This document shows positions 13,167 through 26,819 of a DNA stretch of 64,000 nucleotides, piece after piece. The notes beneath the pieces were generated by a model. The model had not been told where the DNA came from and ran no database searches. It saw only the letters and a list, made by a program, of their open reading frames with translations. This DNA comes from Epiperipatus broadwayi (taxonomy: Eukaryota > Onychophora > Udeonychophora > Euonychophora > Peripatidae), in the NCBI GenBank assembly GCA_028023455.1, contig JAQFVV010012667.1:852501-916500 (forward strand). The letters run 5' to 3'. The translations under genes and the position numbers were made by a program. Every line of letters starts with the position of its first letter. Position 1 is the stretch's first letter.

Positions 13167-15231
13167 TTATAACTATCGAAAACAAAGTGAAGATCGAATC
13201 AAACCGCAAACTAAGATATCTGCTCTATGGGGCGCCATCTAGGCATTTAAACCTAGAAAAATTTATAGAGTAGGCAGATACACACTGTTAAGATTCCACT
13301 TTATTTAAATATTCTAGATCGTTAGCCCAAGTCACTAGCTCATTGGAGATGCAGAGATAAAAATCTATATCTTAATTTATATCTTAAATATAAATAAATA
13401 AAAGCCACTGCCAGAAATTAACACATAAAAATATTTATTTACACACATATAAAATAACATTTAAAGTTTGAGGAATAAATTCAACATTTTAGATTTTTCT
13501 ATTAATCTTTAGTTTTACATTTAAGTAAATTACAACCATGAGTTTAATATTTATTTAGTGAGTTGAGTATGAATAGACTACATAGATCTGCATTTGAAAA
13601 GAAAATATTCTTCCCTGATTTAACATTAGGCAACAAATTTCACAATCAAACCGGTGCCAATCCATCTGATACCTTTATGTATTCAATGTAGCATGAAAAT
13701 ACGACAACACAACATACTATACTGTCAGGAATGTACATCTGATCAGTAAGTAGAATTAGAGAAGACATTGTCTTTCCACCAACAGGAATGTTACATCTGT
13801 TGGCGAGTAGAACAATAAACATAAAACTCCATAGGAATGGACTGCGGTCCTTTGCCATCTTACAAACCCATCATAGGCAAACAGAAGGTGTGTGGCGTAT
13901 ATATATAATCCTGACCGTAGCGGATCTCAAACTACATCTACAATTACACAAATATATTCAATCCATTGAACCAATTCAACTATGAAATGAATAACCTAAG
14001 ATTACCCTCCCTTAATATAACTTTCCAAAACTATATAGCCATTCACGCCCGACTTAAATTTAACATTTAAATACGTTTGCACAGATTATTTTTATACAAT
14101 TTGTTTTATAATGTCAAGTATAGATCGGCTGCACAGATTACATGGTCAAAAACATTCCAAATTAAACACAACCGATCAAAATACAAAGTCAATCGATAAC
14201 ATCAATTGCTGAGGGAATACAGGAGACCCTTTGGTGTTAATCATAAGACACCGCAGTGGCATCGTTGACCTATATATTCTAATCAACTGTGAAAACCACA
14301 ACATAATCAACCGCTAATGAATCTCTGCAATGTCTATACCCAACTTAAATGTAATGCATTTAATAATTTCTACAATAAATATTACTACAAATAATAATAA
14401 TAAAATGGAAATGATTTTAGCAAAACTTAACTATATAAATTTAAACAATCAATTATTAATTTGAAAATCAAATAAGAGTTCATTTTAAAATTTAAATTAG
14501 CTGAATCTTTAAAAAAAAAACATTGATGAAAGTTCTTAATTACTTTTTTTTGTTGTTGTTAATTTTTAAAGTTCATAGCTCACGGTAGAAGAGTCCAGGT
14601 TTCTGCTTTTAATTTCCGTGATGCCTCCATTGGAAGATAGTGTTCTGGAGATGGCAATATCTGGTTCAAGGTATCACAGTCTTTTCATTTTTTTTTAAAA
14701 TAGAGTGTGGTATGTGCGTCCTACCACATCTCTCAAACACAAAATGCTGGAACTCTTTAGAAAAAACTGTATTTCCCTTTTTATATTATCCACACGGATT
14801 CAATCAACAAAACATCACTAATCCATCACTTTCATTAGGGTCCGAGCCAAGGCTTAGTGCTTCCATTGGTCAAGCTAATTTCTCTTTATTTTCTTATCTA
14901 TCTTTCATCAGATCATTTTAATTATACAAGAGCCCAAGTCTAGCTTGCTTTTCAAACAATTTATAAACAATCATTTCCATTTACAGATTACAAGAATTAA
15001 TTAATACCTGTTTTTATTTTTAAATCTTGTACTTTTTTTTTATAAAAAAGTACGTTCAAATACTTATTTATTTGTTTTTTAAAAAAAAATATTTTTAAAG
15101 TTTGGCATCTGTGCGAATGTATATATGTTTAACAAACATTTTAATTTTAGCGTTTAGTTTTTTACTTTTATTTGCAAACTTTTAAGTTTTTATTTTAAAT
15201 TAATGTAACGACATATTTATATATCGTTACA
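13167..15231 (-). repeat. 5' LTR of the minus-strand LTR element
   Basis: About 2065 bp, the partner of 10559-12641. On the minus strand it starts TGTAAC at 15231. The start region is a small near-palindrome, 'tgtaacgatatata...cgttaca'. Several differences from the partner are C/T or G/A at CpG (for example 'tacgcgctg' there and 'tacacactg' here). The + strand open frame at 14640-14921 is the partner of that at 12121-12330 and looks non-coding. Confidence 0.8.
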
Positions 15232-15236
15232 ATATA

Positions 15237-18200
15237 TATAAACTAAAATAACTCCATGTATATGTGAACAAAAGCAGTTAATCATCCTCCCCCAGATTAT
15301 GACTTAAAAGCGCTCTAAATGTTGAACAAAGGAATCAAGAATAGAATGAATCCATCTATTCTTGGTAGCTCTGATGTTTATAACTATATCATTTGTCAAC
15401 ATTGTTGGAATTCTGAGTGAAATTAATTTATCAAGCAGATGGAATAGGGAACTTAAGAGTAATTAATCTCATAATTAATTATACTAGGCTGCAGACAGCA
15501 TCTCACTTTTAACACTTTGATTATGATAATTAAACACAGTTTAATTTGTATACTTTAAATTAATCCAATTATAATATTTCTATCAGAGTTGAAAAATATT
15601 CATAATGCTTTCAATCATTAAATAGAGAAATATATATAATTGAAATAATAACATTATTATAGAGTAGTTTATTTACCAGAAAGTGTTGATAACGATTTAG
15701 ACTTTTATGATCCTTATAATTAAATAATATACATTAATAGATTATATTTAAAAGAATAACATATTGAAACAATTATTGTAGTTTTTAATTTTTTTTTTTT
15801 CAAATTTTGTGTACAATTAGTTTTATATATAAAATAGTATATAAAGTTAAGATATATTTTTTTAGCTAAAAACGGAGAAAAAGTACATTTCTATCAATGT
15901 TGAAAAAATATTAATATAATTCCAATCATGAAGGACATATATTATGCAAGAATAAAACAAGCACATTATTAGTTAGAAAATTGTTTACTGGACAGAGAAA
16001 ATTGAAAGCCTTTTAACAATTTATTTTAAAAATATCAAATAAATCTCATATATGATTTTTTTTTTGCTTTTTGTTTCTTTGAAAAAAATGTTTTTTTTAA
16101 AAACATTTTATATAAAAAAAATACAATATTATATATGTATGCTGTACCCTACTATTACTAATAATAATGTCCACTCTAGTTTAGCCATCTTACTACATGG
16201 AAAATTGTAGTAATGCATATCTAATATAAATTACACCAGTCCTAATAAATTATTTAATAATTTATCACTACAAATTAAGAGACATTACTATTTAAATCAT
16301 CCAGTAAGGTATCTAAAAAGTATATTCTCAGTGGCATAGGAATATCAATATGCACTATTTCACTAAAATATTAATAGAACTTCCATGACTCACACTTAAG
16401 AAAAATAAATTATATTTAATATTAACACTTCTTAAATTAAATTTAACTATAACACTATTTTATATACTTTTATCTAAATTAATTTTATCTCCCTTTGGCT
16501 AATATTTTATAATCCAATTAAAATCTCAGATCATTATTATTACTTTTTAAAATAAATAAATAAAATGATATAACAAAATGTAATGAGGGATTTTACATAC
16601 ATAAAGCTATATAAATATAATAAATAATCAAGAAACAAATATACTCACTAATTCTTCATTTTTAAAAATCATTAATTAATTTACTTGTAAACTAGACTAA
16701 AACTACATTAAAATTATAAACTAGTAATGATCCCTATTTATTATCATAAATAAATTTTAAATAATTTATTATTACTCTGTATTAAAATCCAATCATTTTA
16801 TTTTAATATGGCATTCCAGATATCAGTCTTTACTATAATCATTGAGTCAGATAAAAAAAAAAATTACATTACTTAATTTTTAGATTCAATATATAATATC
16901 TTTAACAATGACAATGTGTTTATTATTCATTATTTCATTTAGTTTATGTACAATAATATTCAAATATTTTAATTACTACAAGGCATGTGTGGTTAGAATT
17001 ATGCATGATGACTTGAAAATAACAAGAAAAGAGACTATAGACACTTTGTTAATGATAAAACAATATTAACAGTTTATTACAATATTAATACAACATTTTA
17101 AGAACAATACAAATATTATATTTATTAAAAATATTTAACAGATTATAAAATTTAAAGCTAACATTAAAAAAAAATACTTATAAGAGAAGTAAATAATTTG
17201 CATTTTGCTTTATCATTATTTACGATTATAAGATAGTATTCTTCACAGTGAACTTTGTGACTATTAAAATATTTCTTAATAATTCCATACTAAAACATAT
17301 CAATAATGTAGACAATTTATACATTATTATATTCTATATTTTTCAAAAATATGTTCTTCTATCATTATTTATTTACTTTTAATATTCTATAATGTCTTAT
17401 ACTAAATAATAGTAATTAAAGTTATATTAATCATAATACTCTTATGATTATTGTTGGTGATCTGCTGGTTAATATAACTTTTGATATTATAGAATCATAA
17501 TAAACAAAAAGAAGAAAAATTTTAATTTTTATTCTCTAATTTATTTTTAAAAAAATTCTAAAATATTTAAATCTTACAACTTATAAAATATTAATAAATA
17601 ATTATAAGTAATTAATATTAACTTACAGACTATATTATATGTTATAATAAAAAAGTTTTCTTCCAATGTTTGAACAGAATAGAATATATTCACTAGTTTC
17701 TATGATGACTAGTTACTCCAACAGAAATATTTTTTTCTCCCCTTCCATCCATGCTCTTTTCTCCATTGTTTAGCTTGTATAAAAAACATGAAAGAAATCA
17801 CAGAGAAATGTAAATTATCAATAACATTAAAAATTATTGTAATAAAAGTTCACTCTTCTTTCATCATTAATAAAAACAAATTTCTTCATGTTAAAAAATA
17901 TGTTTTTATTATTTAATAAGACATCAAATTTTAAAAGTTTCATTTCATTTAGCATTAAAATATTCATTATACAATTATAAGTTTTAGAGAGTTTTTTTTT
18001 CCAAATCATTCACATTTAATATATTAATTTCAATAATGTTTTTAGTAGACATGAAATTTTAGAGTTTTCTACAATATTATTCACATTTAAAGTGCTAATA
18101 ACTTTAATGCTACTTGTTAGTAATATTATAACATTTTAGAATTCTTCTCCTGAATAATAAAAATCATTATTTTTATCATTGCTAATTGTTAATGTTAATA

Positions 18201-19832
18201 GAATATGTTCTCTATCATTTAGCATATGAAAATGAATAAATATAAATTCTTTATGTAACCTTTGCATCATTATGTAGGCAAAATGATTTGATATTCTGCA
18301 AAGCTTTTTAATCAAATATAGTTTTATCTTCTGAAATAGATTATTTCCTTCCATTTCCTTGGATTTCTAGTAGAGCCTGTATTATATCAATGAGAATAAC
18401 TTATTTTCTATTCCACTTCATAATATACTTTCCATAGTTTTACAAGTTATTGTTACTATATTTTAAAGTCAATATAATAAAATTTATAATAAATTTAAAC
18501 TTAGATTTAAAAACAAAAATAATGCAGTTCTATTTCCCTGAAAGTTTCTTAATTGGTCAATTAAACCAGACACTTTCTAAAATTTACATATTAATTATTT
18601 TTGTCTAGTCTTTTAAAATGATTTTATAATGAATATTATTAAATAATATATTTGTATTAATTTTTATTTTAATGCAACATTTAAATGTATCTTTTAATAA
18701 AACACTTTTTTATTTAACTTAAATTTTGATACATAAAAATTTATCATTAATGTTACAATAATAATTAATTTTAGACACTTTTATAAAACTGATACAGTTA
18801 AATAAAATATAATATTTGATTTACACAAGTAATAAATCAAATTAAGAAAAAGGAAGTAACATTTAATTATTTGTTACATGAATATATATGCACCTTTATC
18901 AACACACACATTTTTTATTTATTTTATCATTATTTAAATAATTTAAAATAATAAATAAATAACAATTTTTAATTTGTCTATGAATAAGTACAAAAATATT
19001 AACTTTAATCATTTTGACTACTGTTTTGAAACTATCTTATGTGATTTTAGTCATCCTTCACTTTTATTTTAAAATACATCACATTTTATATTCCAAATTT
19101 ATAACTTGAATTATATTGTTTTAAAATAAACTAACTTAATGTTAATATTAAAAAAACAAGGTATCTTAACCTATGCAATAAATTAAATAATAGGTTGTTA
19201 CTAGCTATTATATAAAATTGAAAATTTCTATGAAAATTGACTATTATTTACAATGATATAGTAATGTAGCAAAATAGAAAGAATAAATATATATATATAT
19301 ATATATTAAGTTTCATTACCAATTTTAAAATTTCATTAAAAAAATAAATGAATTTTCTATAATATTATGTATTACATGCATGCATATTAAATACCACTCT
19401 TTTGTGACACTTTCTGAAAGACCACCTTCTTAAATTTGACTTATATATGCTAACAAACTGTTACTGGAAGCATAATTAATTTCTTTTAGCTAAGCATAAA
19501 ACAAAACAAAAAAAGATTAGTTAAAAGGTAAAATCTGTAGTCACTTTTTTAAAAAAAATATGTAAAAAAAGTATATAATTATTTTTGTGATGAAATAAAA
19601 AAGATAGATTATTGTATTAATTAGGATAAATAATAAATAATTTATTTCTTTAGAAATTATAAATTTGATATGACATCAGTTATGAAAACTTTGAATTAGC
19701 TGCAATATTTAAACTAATTTAATAAATTTCATTTGTATTTATCTTTGATTTCTTTACAGATTTTAATATAAACCAGTTTTGTAAATATGTAATAATCTTG
19801 TATAAGGTTTTAATGTAAATAAACTTAATTTA
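15237..19832. other. AT-rich DNA, no gene seen
   Basis: Extremely AT-rich, with many short runs of A and T. Minus-strand open frames at 17827-18009 and 18136-18354 are lysine/asparagine/phenylalanine-rich and match nothing I know. I take them as chance frames in low-GC DNA. Confidence 0.55.
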
Positions 19833-19946
19833 GTCAAGAGTTGTTAGCCAAGAGATCATCGCAGCCACTTGCAAGCAAGTAGTTGGTTGCAGACGGTTGT
19901 GGGTTCGCGTCCCGGCTGATGCTATGACATATGAAAAAAAAAAAAA
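19833..19946 (+). mobile_element. tRNA-derived SINE, copy 2
   Basis: Starts 'gtcaagagttgttagcc' and has A-box-like 'ttagccaagagatc' and B-box-like 'gggttcgcgtccc', then 'ggctgatgctatgacatatg' and a poly(A) tail. A perfect 12-bp target duplication, 'aaacttaattta', lies at 19821-19832 and 19947-19958. The intact duplication fixes the element's first base. The head shares long identical blocks with copy 3. Confidence 0.92.
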
Positions 19947-20311
19947 AAACTTAATTTATAAATTTAAAAAATGAAAAAAAATGATTTGTCAGTTAGCTAA
20001 TTTCATAGTGCCCAAAATTCCTTTGAAACTAAAAAATTATAATGTTTTTACTTATTTGTATTTATGTTTTTAAATTATGAATAACTGAAATTATAAATAA
20101 GCAAATTATAGATATAGAAAAGTTATAACAAAGAATGAGTCCGTTAAAATATTAATATAATTTTATAATAACAATAAGAATATATATATGGATAAATCTG
20201 AAATATATATTTTTATCTTTTATTCTTAAAAATGTTCACTTTTAATGTATATATATATATATATTCTAATATTTTCACAGATAAATGATGTCTTTATTTT
20301 ATTATTATTTT

Positions 20312-20488
20312 TTGGGATATTTCATGTAGTAAAATAGCTAAATAGATGATGTTTCAGTACAATAATATGTACTTTCCTCAGAGCATCCTCTTTCTCAAAT
20401 CATAGAAAGAGGATACTCTGAAGAAGGTACATGTTATTGTACTGAAACATCAGCTATTTAGCTATTTTATTATATGGAATATCCCAAA
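20312..20488. repeat. 177-bp palindrome with hammerhead-like arms
   Basis: Inverted arms of about 80 bp around a short centre near 20390-20410, with 'tgggatat' at one end and 'atatccca' at the other. Each arm, read outward, contains ctgaRga, a small stem ('gtaca...tgtac') and 'gaaac'. That resembles the catalytic core order of a hammerhead ribozyme. A consistent stem III and cleavage triplet are not evident. The arms may be inverted copies of a retroelement end. Confidence 0.8.
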
Positions 20489-20489
20489 C

Positions 20490-21482
20490 ATTATATATCT
20501 ATATATATGTCATTTACGTCAAGAATATAATATAACTTTTTTTTTTTCAGTTTGCAATAGCAGTTCTATTTCACTATTGCTAGTTATATAGTAACTAAAA
20601 TTTTATCTAGATTATTGCATGGAAAAATTCTTGTTATATTACAATATTTATTCATTAAGTCCATAAAAATCTTCAAATTAATATATATATATACACACAA
20701 ATTAAAGTTTACATTATAGCACTATTAAATTGTTTGCATAAATTTTATTATCATTTTTTTACCAAGTGAATCAGTATAAGATAAAATATAATGCCTTTTT
20801 GTGTGGAAAATGATATTATTTTCATATATTGAAAATATTTTTTTTCATTTTAATATATTTTAAAAAAGAAAGCTGATACAAAAGTTAAATAATTATTATA
20901 TCATATATCAAATAAAAGGGAAATTTTTAGAAAAAAAATTAAAATATCTGTAAAGAAGTGAAATTTAGTATAAATATTTAATATAAATATATTATTAAAA
21001 ACATTTTTAAAAATAAACAATTTGAAAAATTTCTAATATTATTTAAACCAATATCAACGAAGTAAATGTATGTAAATACACAATGAAAAAGACAATAAAC
21101 AAAAACAAATTATTTAATATAAGTAAGGAAATAGAAAATAAGTATAGTTATGCTTATTTTTTTAAATCGTTAATTACCTATCTGCAACATGCTAAAATTC
21201 ATTTTGAGTATAATCTACTTTTTTCTATCTATAGATTCTTTTCTCTCTATTAGTATTTTGAGAAAACTTTATCATCTTAATCATCTATATATTTTTCTTC
21301 ATTGCTTAAAATCTTTTTACTTTGCTGTTTATAACTTTAGCATCTTTTTTTTTGTATTGAGGATTATTTAACATCATATTAACCATGTTTCACTTTAAAA
21401 TATTACTTTTTTTTGATAATGTTATTGTAATTATTTTGTCTACAGATTTTAGTTTTTAACCACGCTTATTAATTCTATTGGA

Positions 21483-21548
<66 letters not shown>

Positions 21549-24500
21549 ATGTAATCAAAAGTTGTGTTGCTTTTCTACTGTATTTAGTAGATCTTACAGA
21601 TTAAAGTGTTTTTATTTTATTTTAATGTCTCTTTTAATATATACTATGTCTATCTAAACCATTCATCTGTGTTTAATTGTATGATTGCATTCAACTTTTA
21701 TGTTTATGTTAATAATAATAATTCACGCAAATGTGATCTACAGGTTTGTTTTAATAATATACTTACCGATTTTAGAGTTCATGATTCATGGATCACCATT
21801 GATTCTGCTACCTTCTTGCTCAAACATTTTATACAATCCTCAAAAAAAAGCTATTTGGTTATATTTGAATCCTTTTATTTCTATTTTCTTGCTTTTATTC
21901 AAAATTTAACATTTTTTGAAAATAAACATTATTTATAAAAAAACCTAAGATATCTCAAAATTATAGTAAATGAAGTAGTCTCTATTCAATTTTATTTCAA
22001 TTGTAAACTATTTATAATACAAAATATTTTGTATATTACTGCTGTAAACCATTTAACAGAAGTAGAAAGACCATGCTTCTATCTCACAAATATTAACTAT
22101 TAAAGTGTCTCTGTAATTTCCAATAACTGTTCTTGCTTTACAAATATTTTTTTTAAATTTGACAATTCCCTGAGTTTATGTCATTATATTCCAATGTATT
22201 TTTTCACAACAGATGTACTTAAGATGAATTCTTTTTTAATTTACAAATATAATGCAAAACAATGACTTATTCATTTTCATTTATAATAATGGGATGTATT
22301 AAAAAAACTTGTAAATCATAAGTGCTTTTTTTAATTTGTTTTAATCCATGTTTTGTGAAGATTATTTGTAGTGATTTGTGTTAATATTATTTACTGAGTT
22401 GATAGAATTACTAATAAGTCTGTAATTACTAAAATGTTTTTTAATTAATCTATTATTATCAATATTACATTCATTTATTCATCTGTCATCTTTATTTATA
22501 GGTTTAGTGTATTTTACCCTTTCATAATTTTATAGAATGTTTGTATTCTTTATCTAAAGTTATAATAGGAGTGGAAGGTTAATAGCCACCTTCATTCCAC
22601 TATATGGTAATAATAGCTTTGCTTTTTGAATCACATAAACATATTATACAACACTCTGTATTAACTTTTTCTAAGAAATAAATTTCACAATTTCACTTCA
22701 AATTAGAGTCAATCTATGTACAATTAAAAAAGAAAATATTTTTTTATTCTGTATAAGTACGATTTAATACCAATTATTGTTGTGATTTTAATACTTGGTT
22801 AAGTTAAATATAAATTATAAAATTTATTTACAAAATTGGCAAGTTGAGCATTAGACCATTTAGATTTTGAGTCACAAAGTAATTATAAATATTTACTTTC
22901 TCATTTTAAAAAAATCTGTGTCATGGTTACAAAGATCTGAAACCTGAGTTTTCAAAATGAAAACTGACTACATAATGCACATGTTCTAGATATAAAGTCA
23001 TCAGAGACAGATTATTAAACTAAACAATCAATTATATCAACTGAACATCGAATATTTATCAAAATCAAAATGGAGATTTTCTATAAATTAATAATTTAGT
23101 ATACGGTTAATATAACTGCATGGCTAGATACTTCTTTAATTCTAATAATGTGCATTTTAAAAAATTGCGGACTTTATATTCATTTTTGTTCAAATGCATA
23201 TTTAACATGATTAGTCAATTTTTATTCCAAACTATCTAGCAAGGAAACTAATCTCATTTGGAAATAGTTCATTACCGTTTTGCTGAATATATATATATAT
23301 ATTAGTGGGGGGGGTGTAGTGATATTACAAATGTCTCAGTGCTAAATGACTTTGCCTTTCTTTACCAAATAGACTTACATGTTCTGTATTTATAGATTTC
23401 AATTCTTTTTATATTCTTTGAATATATGTCACTTAATTTAAAATAGGTTTATTAATTTTAGAAAAGGATGATATTAAACAATATTTATATCTATTATGCC
23501 CTTCTAAGAAGGGAATTTCCATTCAGTCAAATTAATGTTATATAAATACTCTGATGTATGTTTTGTTTATATAAAAAGTGTTCATCATTTATAGATCTAC
23601 TATATGCTGTTTTGCGGGGGAGGGGGGTATTTTATTAACTCTTAGTGGGATTACATTAATACTTTTATTAAATAAAGAATACACAAATTAAAACTTATTA
23701 AGACAAGTTTATTTACTTGATAATAAATGATAAATAGAGTTCCCTTTGCACTTTTGAAAGTGATTACTATAAACTGTCGTATGAAAATATATTATTCACA
23801 CACGACAGTAAAATAAATACATAAAGTTCGGATATCTGTGCGTTACCATTCTCCCCCTTTTTTTTTTTGTACACTGATATTACGACTTATACGTACGACG
23901 ATTTCCTCATCAGTCTTTAGTATTTCTATCAATTATATATATATCAAAAAATAGTCCACACTTACTAGAGCTGTGCAGGTTATTTTATGTAGTAATCTTA
24001 TCTGCTGATAATATGGGCTTATTTGCATCTATTATCTTTAATTATTATTCAACGATAGGTATGTTGTACGCTAATATTTTTAGAGTGGAAATAATAGTAA
24101 AACTGACAATTATTATAAAGTACAGTCTATACGTAGAATACAAAATGTAATAAGCTTTATTTACATTATAATATATACATGGACAGGCACTTCACTCTTC
24201 TTCCTACTGTAGAAATATAGGAAATAACTATACGCACTGACAGATATGTAAAATTTGAATAAAGTTCGCAATTTTACCTAGTGCACTTTTGACTAAGTTA
24301 TATTAGTCATAATCATGGCGTATGACAGAGAAAAGAAAATTTCTGGCTTGATTAAAGAACCATGAAAAGGTTATTTAATTATTTGCTTAAGTAGGCCATT
24401 TTTTAGATAGAGTTGAAACAGAAGTCTTTCTTGTTAATAGCGTTTTTATCTCTTGCAATGTGCCAGGTCACTTTCTGATTACGCTTGATGTAGCTATTTT

Positions 24501-25000
24501 CCATATTACATTTTTTCATTGTGAACCAAAATTTTCAACAATACTCTAGAAATAAAGAACAAGTTTAACTGCAAATATAATCCTTTAGTTTTTTAGTTTT
24601 TTTGCTCTCTCTTGTACGTCTAAGTAGAGAATAGGATTTTTATCATCAAGAACAGTTGCATTTGATTTATGATTTGTTTATATAAAGTATTTCATTGATG
24701 ATTATAGATCTACAAAACTGAATCATTTCTCCTCATATTAACATAGAGAAATTTTTATAACTTTTGTAATTTACATTTCTATAATTGAAAACCAGACAAT
24801 TGAAAAATAATATATATAATATCAATAAGATATCAATTTTGAAAAGATTATTAATAGAGTCCTTCATTTTGTTGTTTCTGTCAAAAGATCCTCCCATCTA
24901 GATTAGAGAAAATGATTATTTCAAATTATAACAAAATTAACAGATATCTTCCTTGTCAATATTGGTCTTCCAGATATTCCAAAATTATTGATCCTAGAAA
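20490..25000. other. AT-rich DNA, no gene seen
   Basis: Contains the TA array listed separately, a small hairpin at about 22570-22599 (gtggaaggt...), G-rich runs near 23305-23315 and 23615-23627, and a stretch at about 23750-24350 with more CpG-containing words than its surroundings. Open frames at 21189-21371 and 21606-21938 are low-complexity and hydrophobic, with no recognised domain. Confidence 0.5.
21489..21544. repeat. (TA)n microsatellite
   Basis: About 56 bp of uninterrupted TA, the longest pure TA run in the window. Confidence 0.95.
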
Positions 25001-25029
25001 GAAATGATAAGAGATAAAAAAAAAAAAAA

Positions 25030-26600
25030 TTTCAACTGATACAGTTTTCAGACTCTGAACAAATGAATTATGTGATGAACACTTATAAAATATCTTTACC
25101 ACTATTATTGGATGAGACCTTCATTTTTATGCATGAAACTCTAAGTTCAAGGTTAACAGAAACAAAAAATCATTCTATAGCAGATATACTAGCTTTTTTG
25201 TCACAACGATCTTCTAATTGAAATTTTACAAAGCCAATTGATATTAGTAAAGTAGAACTTATCACTAATTGTTTTGAAACAGTAAAGATTACAAGAAAAA
25301 CATAATCAAAAAAATTATTCACTAAAATTATTTATATACAAACTATTTAAGAAACTTAATAAGAAGGCAAAATTATCACAATTCTAAAATCTAATAAATA
25401 AATAAAAGTGATCCAAAAATTTATTGTCCTATATTATTATTTTAAAATTTCTTAAAAGCTTTTTAAAATAAAATTTATCTTAAGAATTATTCTACTGATT
25501 TAAGCCCATGTATTAAGGCCTGGATGTAAATGCTATGAATGAGTTCTATTTTTAATTACATCTCTTGAAAAGAGGTTTTATGTAATTGAATACTGAAATA
25601 ACCTTTATTGATCTTATCCTAGCTTATGACCATATTTATAAAAATGAACTTCTTTCAAAAATCTTAAATATTCTTAAATTCAAGAAAAGTATTAATTTAT
25701 TTGAGAAAATGCTCCCTTAAATAATCATTTAAGTGTTGTTAAATTCTGTTCAGAATAGAATATAGAAAATTGATCATTGTTGATTGATTAACTTGACTTC
25801 ATTAAAGAGGTTCTTCAAGAAATGAACAATTCTCTTAATAAAGATATGAAAGGTTTGAAAATCTTTTAAAAGACTGAGACATTGTTTCTAGTCCCACAAT
25901 GATAGTGGATTTGACTTTCTATCTAAACAACATAAAATTAATGTAGCTCTCCATAGCAATAGGTTAAAACATAATTCTATTTCACTCTTTTTAATTTAAT
26001 CTTGTACTTTAACCTAATGTATCTTTTTTCTTTAAAAGTTAGATTTAAAATAATTTTTAAAAATAATGTCATAGAAAAACAATGCAATTTCTGGAGTTTA
26101 TGATTGAATATTCTAAGAACAGCTCATTAGAATATATTTAACTTCTGAAAATTGTGATTTTGTTTTGGAGAAAAATGTTCATCCTTAATATTTAAAGTAC
26201 ATATTAAATATTACTGTGATAAATATTATTGATAGAAATTAAGTATCTTTTAATAATTTTCTATATTTTACATATTCATCTATCAGATATATCAAAAACA
26301 ATCAGCTTTGTAAAAATGTGTGAAAGTTGGTAAAATAATCATTACATCATAGTTTGCAACCTCAAGTATAGTTAAATCAAATGTTTTTCTTGAATCTTCT
26401 AATGAGAAACTTTTCAAACAACAGATAAAAAAATTATGGCAAAATAAATATACATCTCATGAGGATTTTAGACTCCAATAATAAAAATAGCTAAAATTAA
26501 ACTTTCTACATGTTAAAATCAGGATTATTCATGATTGATATATTTATTTACTTTAGAAGTAAATTAAAAAACCTCTGTTTTATATGGTTTTTTAAAACTC
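25030..26600 (+). pseudogene. Decayed non-LTR retrotransposon reverse transcriptase ('AYD' type)
   Basis: Pieces of a LINE reverse transcriptase appear in order across shifting frames. Around 25340-25470 I read 'KIITILKSNK' and 'DPKIYCPILLF', matching the 'nYRPIsLL' region. At 25601-25690 I read TFIDLILAYDHIYKNELLSK, matching the palm motif usually written 'DLtaAYDtV.h..L..K', in which AYD replaces the more common AFD. Near 25910-25960 'FLSKQHKINVALHSN' fits the 'FHLnn..A...L' region. Many stops and frameshifts make it dead, and the YADD palm motif is not found, so part is lost. The ends are uncertain. Its type is distinct from the RTE and Jockey-like copies elsewhere in the window. Confidence 0.65.
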
Positions 26601-26819
26601 ACAAACCACATATTTAAAAACTATTCAGTCTATCTATATAATAGCAAAATTGTAGGACTTAATATAAAACAAAATACAGAATCTATTTCCTCAATAGAAT
26701 CTATTTTCTGAATAGAATCTATTCAAATTCGTTTGTAGTATTTATGAATACTTAACTGTATAAAAGACTTCTTTGTTTCAGTTAAATAAATAACCCATGC
26801 TTCATTTTTTTTAAATGTC

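Larger units (their letters stand above)
10559..15231 (-). mobile_element. Non-coding LTR retrotransposon with long LTRs and a very short internal region
   Basis: Two direct repeats of about 2.07 kb flank 525 bp. Read on the minus strand, each repeat starts TGTAAC and ends near GTTATA. The sequence just inside the upstream repeat is a primer-binding-site-like 'tggtgcccaacatgggg'. The outside flanks are both 'atata' (10554-10558 and 15232-15236), fitting a 5-bp target duplication, although both lie in TA-rich DNA so chance cannot be excluded. No gag, protease, RT or integrase is visible, so the copy must have used proteins from another element. Over the first ~450 bp compared by eye the LTRs differ at roughly 3% of sites, several of them CpG changes, so the insertion is neither brand new nor ancient. 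Alternative: a tandem duplication of unrelated DNA, but the PBS and TG-type ends argue against it. Confidence 0.8.

Noticed and set aside
12121-14921. Plus-strand open frames at 12121-12330 and 14640-14921 with nearly the same product
   Set aside because: Their similarity comes from lying at the same place in the two LTRs. They run antisense to the element and show no known domain, so I do not treat conservation as evidence of coding.
17827-18354. Two minus-strand open frames as small genes
   Set aside because: Low-complexity K/N/F/I-rich products typical of AT-rich DNA, with no conserved residues that I can recognise.
22570-22599. Histone-mRNA-type 3' stem-loop or small RNA hairpin
   Set aside because: The sequence does not match the histone stem-loop, there is no histone gene nearby, and such hairpins arise easily by chance.
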